From the NCBI RefSeq assembly GCF_030814695.1, contig NZ_JAUSVL010000001.1, forward strand, positions 372,001 to 436,000: 64,000 bases of DNA, read 5' to 3'. The translations under genes and the position numbers were made by a program. The DNA comes from Oligosphaera ethanolica (lineage in GTDB: Bacteria > Verrucomicrobiota > Lentisphaeria > Oligosphaerales > Oligosphaeraceae). Shown here in pieces: positions 55,892 to 64,000 of the stretch; the stretch's first letter is position 1, and the number at the start of each line of letters is the position of its first letter. The notes beneath the pieces were generated by a model. That model searched no databases and had not been told where the DNA came from. It was given only the letters and a program-made list of their open reading frames with translations.

Positions 55892-56617
55892 ATGTTCAAA
55901 CGAATCACCGCCTTCACCTTGATTGAGCTGCTCGTCGTCATCGCCATCATCGCCATCCTGGCAGCCATGCTCTTGCCGGCTTTGAGCAAGGCGCGGGAAA
56001 AAGCCCGCAGCATCAGCTGCTCGTCAAACCTCAAACAGATGGGGTTGGGACTCCTGCAGTATCTCGACGACGGCGATGCACGCTTCCCCATGGGCATGAC
56101 TCAAAAATGGAACGGTACTACTGGCACCCGCCGCTGGTACGATCTGCTCAACAAGAACTACTACGGCGACGACAACGTGCGCTTCTGCCCCTCAAATACG
56201 ACCATCAAGCCCACTACCGGCACCGGCAGCTACGGCTGCCAAAACAACCTCAGCGGCTGGGACTTTAGCGCGTCGCTAATCACCCATGTGCCAGCCCCCT
56301 CCGGCACCGCTTATTTTGTCGACACCAATATCTGTCCGAACGTCGTCGGCCTACAACCTGACCAGTGGTTTTATTACGCCACCAACAACACCGACTGGCA
56401 ATGGTTGCCACCGGGTGAGCTGACCAGCTCATCGGGCTATAGATACACACAAAACACCGGCGATTATCCCCGCCGCCCCGTCGGCCGCCACAACGGCAAC
56501 ATCAATGTGCAGTACATCGACGGCCACGTCGAAACCCGCGGCATCAATGACTTCATTGGCCCGATTCCCGCCGGCCACGCCTACGGCAGCGAAAAAAATG
56601 CCTGGGATAATAAGTGA
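55892..56617 (+). CDS. Prepilin-type N-terminal cleavage/methylation protein (tandem paralogue 2)
   Basis: A 241-residue protein. The ATG at 55892 is chosen over one 5 codons upstream because AGGGG lies seven bases before it and it matches the start of the paralogue (MFKRITA against MLKRITA). The same helix, [12 protein letters not shown] block, [13 protein letters not shown] segment, exact H-x9-DG motif ([14 protein letters not shown]) and [16 protein letters not shown] tail are present. The middle parts differ most. It is a likely recent duplication with 284 bp between coding regions. Confidence 0.92.
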   Translation: MFKRITAFTLIELLVVIAIIAILAAMLLPALSKAREKARSISCSSNLKQMGLGLLQYLDDGDARFPMGMTQKWNGTTGTRRWYDLLNKNYYGDDNVRFCPSNTTIKPTTGTGSYGCQNNLSGWDFSASLITHVPAPSGTAYFVDTNICPNVVGLQPDQWFYYATNNTDWQWLPPGELTSSSGYRYTQNTGDYPRRPVGRHNGNINVQYIDGHVETRGINDFIGPIPAGHAYGSEKNAWDNK

Positions 56618-56734
56618 CGCAAACCAAAAAGTCCCGCTGAACCACGTTTTCCCAAGTCGTTTCCGGAACAACCAAACCAGCATCTGCAGCCCCCTCCTCG
56701 CGGCGGCCACGCACTCAGCGCGGCCGCCGCGTCG

Positions 56735-56935
56735 CGTTTCGCCTTCGCGTGAGGCAAAACAAAACCACGGCAGGCCGTCGGCCACGGAACTGTCGCGTCT
56801 TCCTAGCGGCGGCGTGGATTGCCGCGCAGCGGCAAGACAGGCCGCCAACAAAGGGCGGACACACAGGTCCGCCCTCTTCTTCGCGCCTTCGCGTGAGAAA
56901 CAAAAGCCTTCGCGTGAAAAAAAAGGCCGCGGCAC
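56735..56935. repeat. CCTTCGCGTGAG repeats (inverse of the block at 37205)
   Basis: Three CTTCGCGTGAG(A/G) words, with TTCGCGCCTTCGCGTGAGAA, surround a segment with GGCGGCGTGGATTGCCGC and GGGCGGACACACAGG. The words are the reverse complement of the direct repeats at 37205-37412. This is the first of several repeat families filling the gene-free 56618-57678 stretch. Confidence 0.75.
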
Positions 56936-56950
56936 CTGCATCGGCTTTGT

Positions 56951-57079
56951 AATGCCTCACTCATTGATACTGGCCGGTCCAAGGGACGCCAGGGACCGTG
57001 GAGACCAGTTGGCGGTGGCGCACTGGGGCGAGGACTCACGGACTCATGAGGCATGATCCCATGGATTGGACCGTGGGGA
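56951..57079. repeat. GGGACT-rich dispersed repeat (copy 2)
   Basis: It starts AATGCCTCACTCATTGATAC and follows copy 1 (28943) almost base for base through GAGGACTCACGGACTCATG and CATGGATTGGACCGTGGGGA. Beyond it, GGGACTGATT-like words continue to the third copy. Confidence 0.8.
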
Positions 57080-57170
57080 TTGACTCCCGACGCTTGGGAC
57101 TGATTGGGGACTGATTCGACTCCTGGGACTGATTGGGGACTTCCTGGACTCCGGGGACTTTTTGGCGACT

Positions 57171-57280
57171 GTGCGCTGGGGCGAGGACTCACGGACTCAT
57201 GAGGCATGATCCCATGGATTGGACTGTGGGGACTTTTGGGACTGTGGGGAATGACGCCTTGGACGCCAGGGACTGCTTGA
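57171..57280. repeat. GGGACT-rich dispersed repeat (copy 3, partial)
   Basis: It repeats the second half of copy 1: GCGAGGACTCACGGACTCAT, then CATGGATTGGACTGTGGGGA and TGGGGAATGACGCCTTGGAC. It lacks the CTCATTGATACTGG beginning. Confidence 0.78.
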
Positions 57281-57377
57281 GTATCTCTTGGACTCTTGGG
57301 AGCGCCTACGGCACAAAAACAAGAATAGTGAATAAGGGTGGTTTTCGGCCCGAACCGGACAAAGCAAGTCGCCTGAT

Positions 57378-57492
57378 CGGCCAAGTTCGGCCCGGAGGGC
57401 CGCACCATGCGTAACCCCGGGTGAGGCGCCCGGAGGGCGCCGCAACCCGGGGTATGACAGCAACATAGAATTGCGCCCGGAGGGCGCCACAT
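57378..57492. repeat. GCGCCCGGAGGGCGC palindromes
   Basis: Three CCCGGAGGGC cores: GGCCCGGAGGGCC, GGCGCCCGGAGGGCGCC and GCGCCCGGAGGGCGCC. The middle one is flanked by ACCCCGGGT and ACCCGGGGT arms, giving a larger fold. It lies about 190 bp upstream of prfB. Confidence 0.8.
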
Positions 57493-57678
57493 TGGCTAGG
57501 CACGCCGCGTCCCACCGCGCCAGCGAGAGGCATGTCGTGCATCCAATATCAATGGCTGAGGGATTACTCGGCTTTTCGCAAAAAGCGCCGCTACGCGCGA
57601 CCGTAGCCGCCAAAGGGGTGTATATTACGACTTTTCGCCAGGCCGCATTCAACCTGTTTTCAGCCAAGGACTATCATC

Positions 57679-58792
57679 ATGACTCGTGAAGAGCTGCAAC
57701 GTAAAGTGGACGAGGCCCGTGAGCGCCTCGAACACTTGAGGGGGTTTCTTTGACGTCGCTACCAAAACCGAAAAACTCGACCTCCTCGAAGCGAAAATGA
57801 CCCGTCCGGATTTCTGGGACCGCCGTGAAAGCGCCCAGGAGACCGTCGCCGAAGTCAGAACCATCAAAAACGTGCTCGTTCCTTTCCGGGGATTGGAAAG
57901 CCGTGTCGGCGATTTTGCCGCCATGTGTGAACTGGCCGAACTCGAAGGCGAAGACTCGGCGTTCTATCGCGAAGCCGAATTGGCCTGGCCTGACCTGAGC
58001 AAGGAACTGGACCGCCTGGAACTGGTCAGCTTCCTCTCTGGCAAGCTCGACGCCAACAACGCCATCCTGACGGTGCATGCCGGTGCCGGCGGCACCGAGT
58101 CCTGCGACTGGTGCGGCATGCTCTACCGCATGTACACCCACTGGCTGGACGAACATAATTTCAAGTACGAAATCGTCGATATCCAGCCCGGGGAAGAAGC
58201 CGGCACCAAGTACGCCACGCTCACCGTCCAGGGCGAATTCGCCTACGGCTACCTCAAGGCCGAAAAAGGCGTGCACCGCCTGGTGCGCATCTCGCCCTTT
58301 GACGCCAACAAGCGCCGCCACACGTCCTTCGCTTCCGTGGACGTCCTCCCCGAAATCGACGACGACATCAATATCGTGGTTACCGATGCCGATCTACGCA
58401 TCGACACCTTCCGCGCCTCCGGCGCCGGCGGCCAGCACGTCAACCGGACGGACAGCGCCGTCCGCCTCACCCACCTGGAGACCAACATCGTCGTCACCTG
58501 CCAGAGCGAACGCTCCCAGCACAAGAACAAGGCCAACGCCATGCGCATCCTCAAATCCAGGCTCTTCCAGCTGGAGGATGACAAACGCCGCGCCGAGCAC
58601 GCCGCTGAGTCCGCCGCCAAGGGCGACAACGCCTGGGGCAACCAGATCCGCTCCTACGTCCTCCAGCCCTACCAGCTGGTCAAAGACCTGCGCACCGACG
58701 TCGAGACCAGCAATGTCAGCGCCGTCCTTGATGGAGACATCGACCTCTTTATCAATGCGTGGTTGCGCGCCGGCCAACCCATGTCACGTTAA
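57679..58792 (+). CDS. prfB: Peptide chain release factor 2 with programmed +1 frameshift
   Basis: The full product (about 370 residues) needs a +1 shift. Codons 1-24 run from the ATG at 57679 to an in-frame TGA at 57751. Reading then continues from GAC at 57752 to the stop at 58792. RF2 traits are present: the SPF stop-codon tripeptide (VRISPFDA), the GGQ peptidyl-hydrolysis motif (ASGAGGQHVNRTDSA) and the N-terminal helical domain. It releases peptides at UGA and UAA. AAGGA lies ten bases before the ATG. The low level of RF2 itself allows the shift, a known autoregulation. It lies 57 bp upstream of tkt. Confidence 0.95.
57739..57754 (+). promoter_or_regulatory. RF2 frameshift signal
   Basis: AGGGGG (internal Shine-Dalgarno-like) followed by TTTCTTTGAC. 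The slip codon CTT precedes TGA C, the same spacing as the E. coli site (AGGGGG-TATCTTTGAC). Confidence 0.95.
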
Positions 58793-58849
58793 CGGATAAA
58801 ACACGTCCGTATTCCTTAGCATCAGTCAACATGTCAGGAGAGTAGAATC

Positions 58850-60844
58850 ATGTCGTGCAACTGCCAGGTGTTCAAGAAAGCCGTTGATACTGTCCGCGTC
58901 CTCGCCGCCGATGGCGTGCAGAAGGCCAACTCCGGCCATCCGGGCATGCCCATGGGCTGCGCTGATTTCGCCTTCACGCTGTGGAGCCGCTTCATGCGTT
59001 TTGACCCCGCGCAGCCCGAGTGGCTGGGCCGCGACCGCTTCGTCCTCTCCGCCGGCCATGGCTCCATGCTGATCTACTCGCTGCTCCACCTCTTCGGCTA
59101 CGGCCTGGAATTGGACGACCTCAAGCAGTTCCGGCAATGGGGCAGCAAATGCCCTGGCCACCCGGAATACGGCCACACCAAGGGCGTGGAAGTCACCACC
59201 GGCCCGCTGGCCTCCGGTCTGGCGTCCGCCATCGGCATGGCCATCGGCATGAAGCAGTTCCAGGCCCGCATCGGCGCCGACGCATCGCTCTTCAACCAGA
59301 AGGTCTATGCCATTAGTGGCGACGGCTGCATCATGGAAGGCACCTCCCACGAGGCCTGCGCCCTCGCCGGCCACCTGAAGCTCGACAACCTCGTGCTCTT
59401 CTACGACGACAACAGCATCACCATCGAGGGCTCCACGGCCATCGCTCACACCGAAGACGTCGGTGCCCGCTTTGCCGCCTACGGCTGGAATGTCCTGCGT
59501 ATCGACGGCCAAGACATCGAGCAGATCAGCGGCGCCCTGCAGCTGGCCCGCAAGACCAGCGGCAAGCCCACCATCATCATCGGCAAAACCGTCATCGGCA
59601 AGGGCTCGCCCAAGCTCGCCGGCAACGCCGAATGCCATGGCGCACCACTCGGCGCCGACGAACTGGCCGCAACCAAGAAGGCCTTGGGCTTCGATCCCGA
59701 ACAGTCCTTCGTCGTCCCCGCCGATGTCCGCGAGCTGTGCAACAAACTGATTGCTGAAAAGAAGGCCGCCGCCGCCGAGTGGAACCAGCGCTTTGTCGCC
59801 TTCAAGGCGACGCTTGACAGCGAGAAACTCGCCCTGATGGACGCGCTGCTGACCCGCAAAGTCCCCGCGAACATCCTCGAAGAGCTCCTCAAGGCCGTGC
59901 CTGCCAAGGCCACGGCGACGCGTAATTCCGGCGGCGAGATCATGCAGAAGGCCGCCGCGCTGGTGCCGGCGCTCTGCGGCGGCTCTGCCGACTTGAATCC
60001 CAGCACCAAGACCTACCTCAAAGGCGCTGGCGACTTCGGCCCCGCCGACTGGGCCGGCCGCAATGTCCACTACGGCGTGCGCGAACTGGGCATGGGCATG
60101 ATCAGCAATGGCCTGGCGCTCTGCGGCTCGGCCATTCCTTTCAGCTCGACCTTCATGGTCTTCTCTGACTACATGAAACCCGCCCTGCGCCTCGCCGCCC
60201 TGCAGCAGCTGCATGAAATCTACGTCTTCACTCACGACTCCATCTTCGTCGGCGAAGACGGCCCGACTCACCAGCCCATTGAACAGCTCGCCATGCTCCG
60301 CGCCATCCCCGGCATGACCACCATCCGCCCCGCCGAGGCCAACGAGACCGCGCACGCCTGGGCCGCCGCGCTACAGGCCAAGGGCCCCGTCGCACTCTGC
60401 CTCACCCGCCAGAATCTCCCGAACCTCCCTGCCGACATCGTCAGCAAACGCATGGACGTCGCCAAGGGCGCCTACGTCGTCAGCTGCGAAAAGGACTTCG
60501 AGATCATCCTCATCGCCAGCGGCTCCGAACTGCAGGTGATCATGGGCGCAGCGGACATCCTCCGCGGCAAGGGCAAAAAAGTCCGCGTGGTATCCATGCC
60601 CAGCTGGGAGCTCTTCGACAAGCAAAGCGCCGAATACAAAGAGTCCGTCCTGCCCGCCACCTGCAAGAAACGCATTTCGGTGGAAGCTGGCTCGACCTTC
60701 GGCTGGCAGCGCTACATCGGTTCCTGCGGCCTGGCCCTGGGCATTGACCACTTCGGCGCTTCCGCACCCTGCGATCTGCTCGCCAAGGAATACGGCTTCA
60801 GTGCCGAAGCCGTTGCCGAGCACGCCATCGCCTACTTGGGCTGA
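58850..60844 (+). CDS. tkt: Transketolase
   Basis: A 664-residue thiamine-diphosphate enzyme moving two-carbon units between sugar phosphates in the non-oxidative pentose phosphate pathway. Seen are NSGHPGMPMG near the N-terminus, the TPP motif from ISGDGCIMEGTSHEA to FYDDNSITIEG, the DSIFVGEDGPTHQP transketolase signature (~465) and a normal C-terminal domain. AGGAGAG lies before the ATG. It is cytoplasmic. It follows prfB by 57 bp and ends in a terminator; both may be on one transcript. Confidence 0.96.
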   Translation: MSCNCQVFKKAVDTVRVLAADGVQKANSGHPGMPMGCADFAFTLWSRFMRFDPAQPEWLGRDRFVLSAGHGSMLIYSLLHLFGYGLELDDLKQFRQWGSKCPGHPEYGHTKGVEVTTGPLASGLASAIGMAIGMKQFQARIGADASLFNQKVYAISGDGCIMEGTSHEACALAGHLKLDNLVLFYDDNSITIEGSTAIAHTEDVGARFAAYGWNVLRIDGQDIEQISGALQLARKTSGKPTIIIGKTVIGKGSPKLAGNAECHGAPLGADELAATKKALGFDPEQSFVVPADVRELCNKLIAEKKAAAAEWNQRFVAFKATLDSEKLALMDALLTRKVPANILEELLKAVPAKATATRNSGGEIMQKAAALVPALCGGSADLNPSTKTYLKGAGDFGPADWAGRNVHYGVRELGMGMISNGLALCGSAIPFSSTFMVFSDYMKPALRLAALQQLHEIYVFTHDSIFVGEDGPTHQPIEQLAMLRAIPGMTTIRPAEANETAHAWAAALQAKGPVALCLTRQNLPNLPADIVSKRMDVAKGAYVVSCEKDFEIILIASGSELQVIMGAADILRGKGKKVRVVSMPSWELFDKQSAEYKESVLPATCKKRISVEAGSTFGWQRYIGSCGLALGIDHFGASAPCDLLAKEYGFSAEAVAEHAIAYLG

Positions 60845-60854
60845 GCATAGACCA

Positions 60855-60940
60855 TAAAACAAAAAGGCACCCCGCCGAGGGGTGCCAAAGCCGAGCCCGG
60901 GAGCCGGACGCCACTGGCGCGCAAGTCCCCGGGCTTTTTC
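60855..60940. terminator. Back-to-back terminators between tkt and the methyltransferase gene
   Basis: GGCACCCC-GCCGA-GGGGTGCC (60866-60886) is followed on the minus strand by TTTTTGTTTT, serving the minus-strand methyltransferase. AGCCCGGG (60894-60901) pairs with CCCGGGCT (60928-60935), followed on the plus strand by TTTT, serving tkt. Confidence 0.85.
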
Positions 60941-60951
60941 GTGTCCGCGCC

Positions 60952-62061
60952 TTATGGCACTTCGTAGATCACCAACCGGCATTCGATGCTGCCATTGGTG
61001 AGGGGATATTCGGCCTCGGGGCGCAGGCGAATACCGGCGATGGCACGAGGGTTGCCCACGATCAACGCCACACGCCAGCCATGGAGCCGCTGCACGGCCG
61101 CACAGAGCTCCTGGTAGAGCTGATTGTCCGCGTCAAGCCGCACGCCATAGGGCGGATTGGCCACCAGTAGGCGCCGGGTGCCATCGGGCTGCAATTCACG
61201 CAGGGGCATTTTCCGGAAACTCAGCCGCAGGCCAGCCGCACGGGCGTTGTCCTGCGCCGTCGCCAGCACCGCGTCGTCCAAGTCAAAGCCAGTAATCCGC
61301 GGTGGCTGGCCATGGCCCTGCCCGCGCAATTGCCCGCGCAGCTCAGCAAGCCGCCGCGCGTCGTCCTCGCTGAAATTGGCCCAGCGTTCAAAACCGAAAC
61401 GCTGCCGCCATAGTCCGGGCGCGACATTAGCGGCCCACAGCGCCGCTTCGATCACCAACGTGCCCGAGCCGCACATCGGGTCGACCAGCGGCGTCTTGCG
61501 ATCCCAGCCGGACATTCTTAGCACTGCCGCCGCCAGGGTTTCCTTGATGGGCGCTTCACCGCCAGCCTGCCGATAGCCGCGCTTGAACAACGGCTCGCCG
61601 GACAGATCGAGATACACGGTCGCCTTCTCGCGCGCCCAGTAGACAAAAACCCGCAAATCGGGGTCGTCCTTTGATACGCTCGATCGCTGTCCAAGCTGAT
61701 CACGCATGCTGTCCACAATCGCGTCCTTGACTTTCAGGGCGACGAAATTGGGGTTCTCGCCGCAGCTTTCATGGGCGTAAGCCGCCACCGCAAAGGTATG
61801 TTGCGGGGTGATGACGTCTAGCCACGGCAATTCGTGAGCACCGTCGTAGAGCTGCTGCAGATCACGCGCCGGAAAACGCCCCAGGACCACCATCACCCGC
61901 TGGCCCAAACGCGTCTCCAGGCAGGCACGCCAGCCGTCCTCCCATTCGCCAAAGAAGGGTATGCCGCCGCGATTCAAACGCGCTGAACGAAATCCCAGCT
62001 CGGACAACTCGTCGCGTAACGCACTCTCAGTTCCCGGACCGGCCGTAACATAAAATTCCAT
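60952..62061 (-). CDS. RlmL-type THUMP-domain RNA methyltransferase
   Basis: A 369-residue SAM-dependent methyltransferase likely to modify 23S rRNA guanine N2. Residues ~1-155 are a ferredoxin-like plus THUMP RNA-binding region. The catalytic half has FKRGYRQAGGEAPIKETLAA, the SAM motif VDPMCGSGTLVIEAA and the NPPYG active-site motif. The ATG at 62061 is chosen because AGGTG lies upstream; a GTG three codons earlier is less likely. It corresponds to the N-terminal (RlmL) half of the E. coli fusion protein. It is convergent with tkt. Confidence 0.9.
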   Translation of the reverse strand: MEFYVTAGPGTESALRDELSELGFRSARLNRGGIPFFGEWEDGWRACLETRLGQRVMVVLGRFPARDLQQLYDGAHELPWLDVITPQHTFAVAAYAHESCGENPNFVALKVKDAIVDSMRDQLGQRSSVSKDDPDLRVFVYWAREKATVYLDLSGEPLFKRGYRQAGGEAPIKETLAAAVLRMSGWDRKTPLVDPMCGSGTLVIEAALWAANVAPGLWRQRFGFERWANFSEDDARRLAELRGQLRGQGHGQPPRITGFDLDDAVLATAQDNARAAGLRLSFRKMPLRELQPDGTRRLLVANPPYGVRLDADNQLYQELCAAVQRLHGWRVALIVGNPRAIAGIRLRPEAEYPLTNGSIECRLVIYEVP

Positions 62062-62090
62062 AGCTATCACCTGTTCTTCTTCGCTTTTTC

Positions 62091-62206
62091 AGACCGAGCT
62101 GACCGATCGGACCGATCCGTCCGCGATAAAAGACCGAAGATCAGACCGATCAGACCGATCAGACCGATCAGAAATCGGATCAGTCCGATCCGTCCGATCC
62201 GTCTGA
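62091..62206. repeat. GGACCGATC-type 9-bp repeat array (copy 4)
   Basis: GACCGATCGGACCGATCC, the border CCGCGATAAAA, then five AGACCGATC units and finally GATCCGTCC units. It sits in the 430-bp gap between the methyltransferase start and the GDSL gene end, with REP-like copy C in the same gap. Confidence 0.85.
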
Positions 62207-62270
62207 AGCTCTTACTTAACGATTTCCAAAACGCTTATTGTTTCAACCAAACAACCTTATTTCATCCCGG

Positions 62271-62444
62271 CATTTCATCGCCGCGAAGCGGCAGCAGCGC
62301 TGAAAGCGCGAAACATGACAGCCCAGGGCAAGCAGCGCTGAAAGCGCGCGCCGCCCTGGGTAAAACGACAACTCTGGCCGTGTTCCTCGGCCTCTTTGGC
62401 CCCAGTCGGCGAAGCTGACTGGGGCCAAAGAGGCAATGGAACTC
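62271..62444. repeat. REP-like multi-hairpin element, copy C
   Basis: CCGC-GAA-GCGG, then GCGCT-GAA-AGCGC (twice), GCCCAGGGC paired with GCCCTGGG, and the same perfect 18-bp stem as copy A (62390-62407 with 62417-62434). GTGTTCCTCG precedes and AATGGAAC follows. Parts upstream of the stem are closer to copy B than to A. Confidence 0.88.
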
Positions 62445-62491
62445 ATTGACTGCGGCTGTATTCTACACTGTTACCCTCTACGGGGAACAAC

Positions 62492-63871
62492 CTATTCGCA
62501 GATTTCGCCGATGATGAAGATGCACGCCGCGTAGAGCAGCTTCGGATCGTACTTGGCGGGGTTCTTATCGAAATCGCCCTTATTGTGATCAAAAAGAATA
62601 ATCCGCTTATCGAAGTCCTTGTCAAGGACCTTCAGGGTCACTTCGTGAACGGCGTCGGGATTCATCTGGTCGGCGAGCGTGCTCAGTGCCAGCCGGTGGT
62701 AGGTGCAATAGGGATCGAAGGTGCGCACTTCGCTGCTCTTGCCGCCAGCAACGCTCTTTTCGAAGATGCAGCCGTGTGGCCCGAGAAGATTATAGAGCGC
62801 GGCGGTCGTGCCCTTAAATTTGAAGCGGATTTCCGCACCGGGCGAGAAAGTGAAGAACGGGTCCATGCGCCCGATGAAGCCCTTGGTCACGGCGTGGTCG
62901 CCGGGATTTTTCTCCCAGGTGCCGGTGATTTTCACCAGCGGATGATCCAGCGGCACCGTGATGACATTCTCCCAGCATTCCTTCACCATCGGCAACGGCA
63001 ACGCCGCGCGCGCGCCGGCCGTGCCCGCCGCCTTGATCGCCGGCAGTGAGCGCCGGATCGCGTCCATGTACAGCTGATGGCCCGTGTTGGCGTAGGGATG
63101 TACACCGTCGCCAGCGAAGGGAATTTTGCCCTCGGCGTTGACAAAATTGTCCGCGCTGATATTGAGTTCGTCACCGGACACCCTGGTGAGTTCCTTATCG
63201 CTGGCCTTCATGACGAGCTTGCCAGCGGCTTCGAGCTTGACGATTTCGACACCCATGTGGATGGACGGTATGCCATAGTAGTCCGCGATGTCTTCCATCA
63301 CGCTGGCGGAGCGTTGCATCTTGCCGTCCTGCATCTCCTTCACATGCGCAGCAGTGAGGGTGTAAACGAACAGAATGTCCGTCGCCGGCAATTCCCGCCA
63401 GATATGCCGGACGATGCCCTCCATGCTCTTGCGAATGGAGTAGGGATGCGCGCCACTGTCATTAACCGCAAATTCCACCATGACCAGGTCGGGGTTGTGG
63501 CGCAGCACGTCGTGCTCCAGGCGCAACGCGCCCAGATTGGACCCCGTGCCGCCAATCGCCGCATGGATTTCCTTCACCTGGCAATTGGGATACTCCTTCT
63601 GGAAGTACTCGCGGCTGTGAATGCGATAGCCGGCTTGCGCCGTGATGCTGCCGCCAAAATAGGCGATAGTCACCTCACCACCAGTGGCGAGTTTGCCATA
63701 GAAATTCGGCAGCCCCTGCCGCGGCACCGACTCCACCAGCGGGCGAATGTCCACCTTCTGCGGATCAAAATCCACCGGCAGTTTTCCCGCCTCAATGGTA
63801 ATCGCCTGGGCGCCGATAGCACCACCGAGCAACGCCGTAAAAATACCCGCCAGCCAGCTTGTCCGTGACAT
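62492..63871 (-). CDS. Secreted SGNH/GDSL hydrolase
   Basis: A 459-residue esterase-like protein. AGGAGG lies before the ATG and a signal peptide follows (WLAGIFTALLGGAIGAQA). The SGNH blocks are YFGGSITAQAGY (block I, Ser in GGSIT), AAIGGTGSNLG, EFAVNDSG and the C-terminal Asp/His in GDGVHPYANTGH. A further beta domain follows (~320-459). Enzymes of this type deacetylate polysaccharides such as xylan or rhamnogalacturonan. Together with the sialate esterase it points to acetylated glycans as substrates. Confidence 0.9.
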   Translation of the reverse strand: MSRTSWLAGIFTALLGGAIGAQAITIEAGKLPVDFDPQKVDIRPLVESVPRQGLPNFYGKLATGGEVTIAYFGGSITAQAGYRIHSREYFQKEYPNCQVKEIHAAIGGTGSNLGALRLEHDVLRHNPDLVMVEFAVNDSGAHPYSIRKSMEGIVRHIWRELPATDILFVYTLTAAHVKEMQDGKMQRSASVMEDIADYYGIPSIHMGVEIVKLEAAGKLVMKASDKELTRVSGDELNISADNFVNAEGKIPFAGDGVHPYANTGHQLYMDAIRRSLPAIKAAGTAGARAALPLPMVKECWENVITVPLDHPLVKITGTWEKNPGDHAVTKGFIGRMDPFFTFSPGAEIRFKFKGTTAALYNLLGPHGCIFEKSVAGGKSSEVRTFDPYCTYHRLALSTLADQMNPDAVHEVTLKVLDKDFDKRIILFDHNKGDFDKNPAKYDPKLLYAACIFIIGEICE

Positions 63872-63923
63872 CGTGTCCTCCTGTCTTTTTCTGCTTCAAT
63901 CCATGGAAAATAACGCAAATAAC

Positions 63924-63940
63924 GGCGCCGGCCCGGCGCC
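63924..63940 (-). terminator. Possible terminator for the gene entering at the right edge
   Basis: A GGCGCCGG/CCGGCGCC palindrome 4 bp past the partial gene's stop, followed on the minus strand by T-rich GTTATTTGCGTTATTTT. Confidence 0.4.
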
Positions 63941-63944
63941 GCGA

Positions 63945-64000
63945 TCAGTCTTTCTTGACGCCGCCACTGTGATTGACAACCCGCTGCAGGAAAGACTCGG
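63945..64000 (-). CDS. C-terminal end of a minus-strand gene (17 codons in the window)
   Basis: An open minus-strand frame enters from the right edge and ends at TGA (63945-63947), reading ESFLQRVVNHSGGVKKD. A hairpin follows at once, and the next gene starts 73 bp further on, which fits a real gene end. The product cannot be identified from this fragment. Confidence 0.45.
   Translation of the reverse strand, partial: ESFLQRVVNHSGGVKKD

Noticed and set aside
56803-57492. 229-codon minus-strand ORF with PKSPxSP strings
   Set aside because: It is made entirely of three dispersed repeat families; no conserved domain.
57797-58792. prfB annotated from the internal ATG only
   Set aside because: The upstream 24 codons and the frameshift signal match the classic RF2 arrangement, so the gene starts at 57679.

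Overview
The window is a high-GC chromosomal segment from a PVC-superphylum bacterium, most likely Lentisphaerota (Victivallales-like) or a close Verrucomicrobiota/Kiritimatiellota relative. This placement rests on three things: several one-gene 'prepilin' proteins with the FTLIELLVV leader, no glycine before the cleavage site and an H-x9-DG tail; many Gfo/Idh/MocA dehydrogenases, xylose-isomerase-like TIM barrels, secreted glycoside hydrolases and sialate esterases; and abundant short dispersed repeats in the intergenic gaps. No phage, IS element, CRISPR array, rRNA or tRNA was seen.

Layout. 1-3115: the 5' part of a large secreted HEAT/discoidin/DUF1080 protein that runs off the left edge, followed by a Tat-exported Gfo/Idh/MocA enzyme, an M18 aminopeptidase and an OleB/haloalkane-dehalogenase-like hydrolase. 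7090-12932 (minus): a compact, apparently co-transcribed set: TRAP transporter (dctP-dctQ-dctM, 4-bp start/stop overlaps), UspA protein, stand-alone acyl carrier protein, FAD oxidoreductase and SDR. 13073-17374: TIM-barrel epimerase, short GspF-like protein, a divergent LpxC homologue and a Gfo/Idh/MocA enzyme. 17636-27568: sugar-catabolic region with sialate O-acetylesterase, GH42-like hydrolase, BASS-type transporter, two more Gfo/Idh/MocA enzymes and a second TIM barrel. 27670-37131: housekeeping and envelope genes (mreB, a giant AsmA-like protein, and a DUF58-VWA-Xer recombinase operon). 37602-54510: a second glycan-degradation block with GH42-like, GH99-like, GH5 and GH2 enzymes, a 1300-residue LamG protein and a CBM9-like lipoprotein, starting with one prepilin-like gene. 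54882-56617: two tandem paralogous prepilin-like genes, each with its own TATAAT promoter. 57679-64000: prfB with its programmed frameshift, transketolase, an RlmL-type methyltransferase, a GDSL hydrolase and the tail of a further gene.

How it fits together. Secreted hydrolases and esterases would release sugars from complex, probably decorated, polysaccharides. The TRAP and BASS-type transporters could import organic acids or related compounds. The Gfo/Idh/MocA and TIM-barrel enzymes would oxidise and epimerise sugars, and transketolase would feed them into central metabolism. No SusC/SusD pair is present, so this is not a Bacteroidetes-type PUL.

The most unusual content is non-coding. There are three copies of a REP-like multi-hairpin element whose 18-bp stem shows compensatory base changes. 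There are four arrays of 9-bp GGACCGATC-type repeats at gene ends, a perfect 12-copy 9-bp minisatellite, and at least four further dispersed repeat families, several packed into one 1-kb gene-free stretch (56618-57678). Among proteins, the LpxC homologue with altered zinc-site spacing and the TRAP-UspA-ACP-redox operon are the best candidates for new biology. All function calls come from reading motifs by eye; no database search was run.
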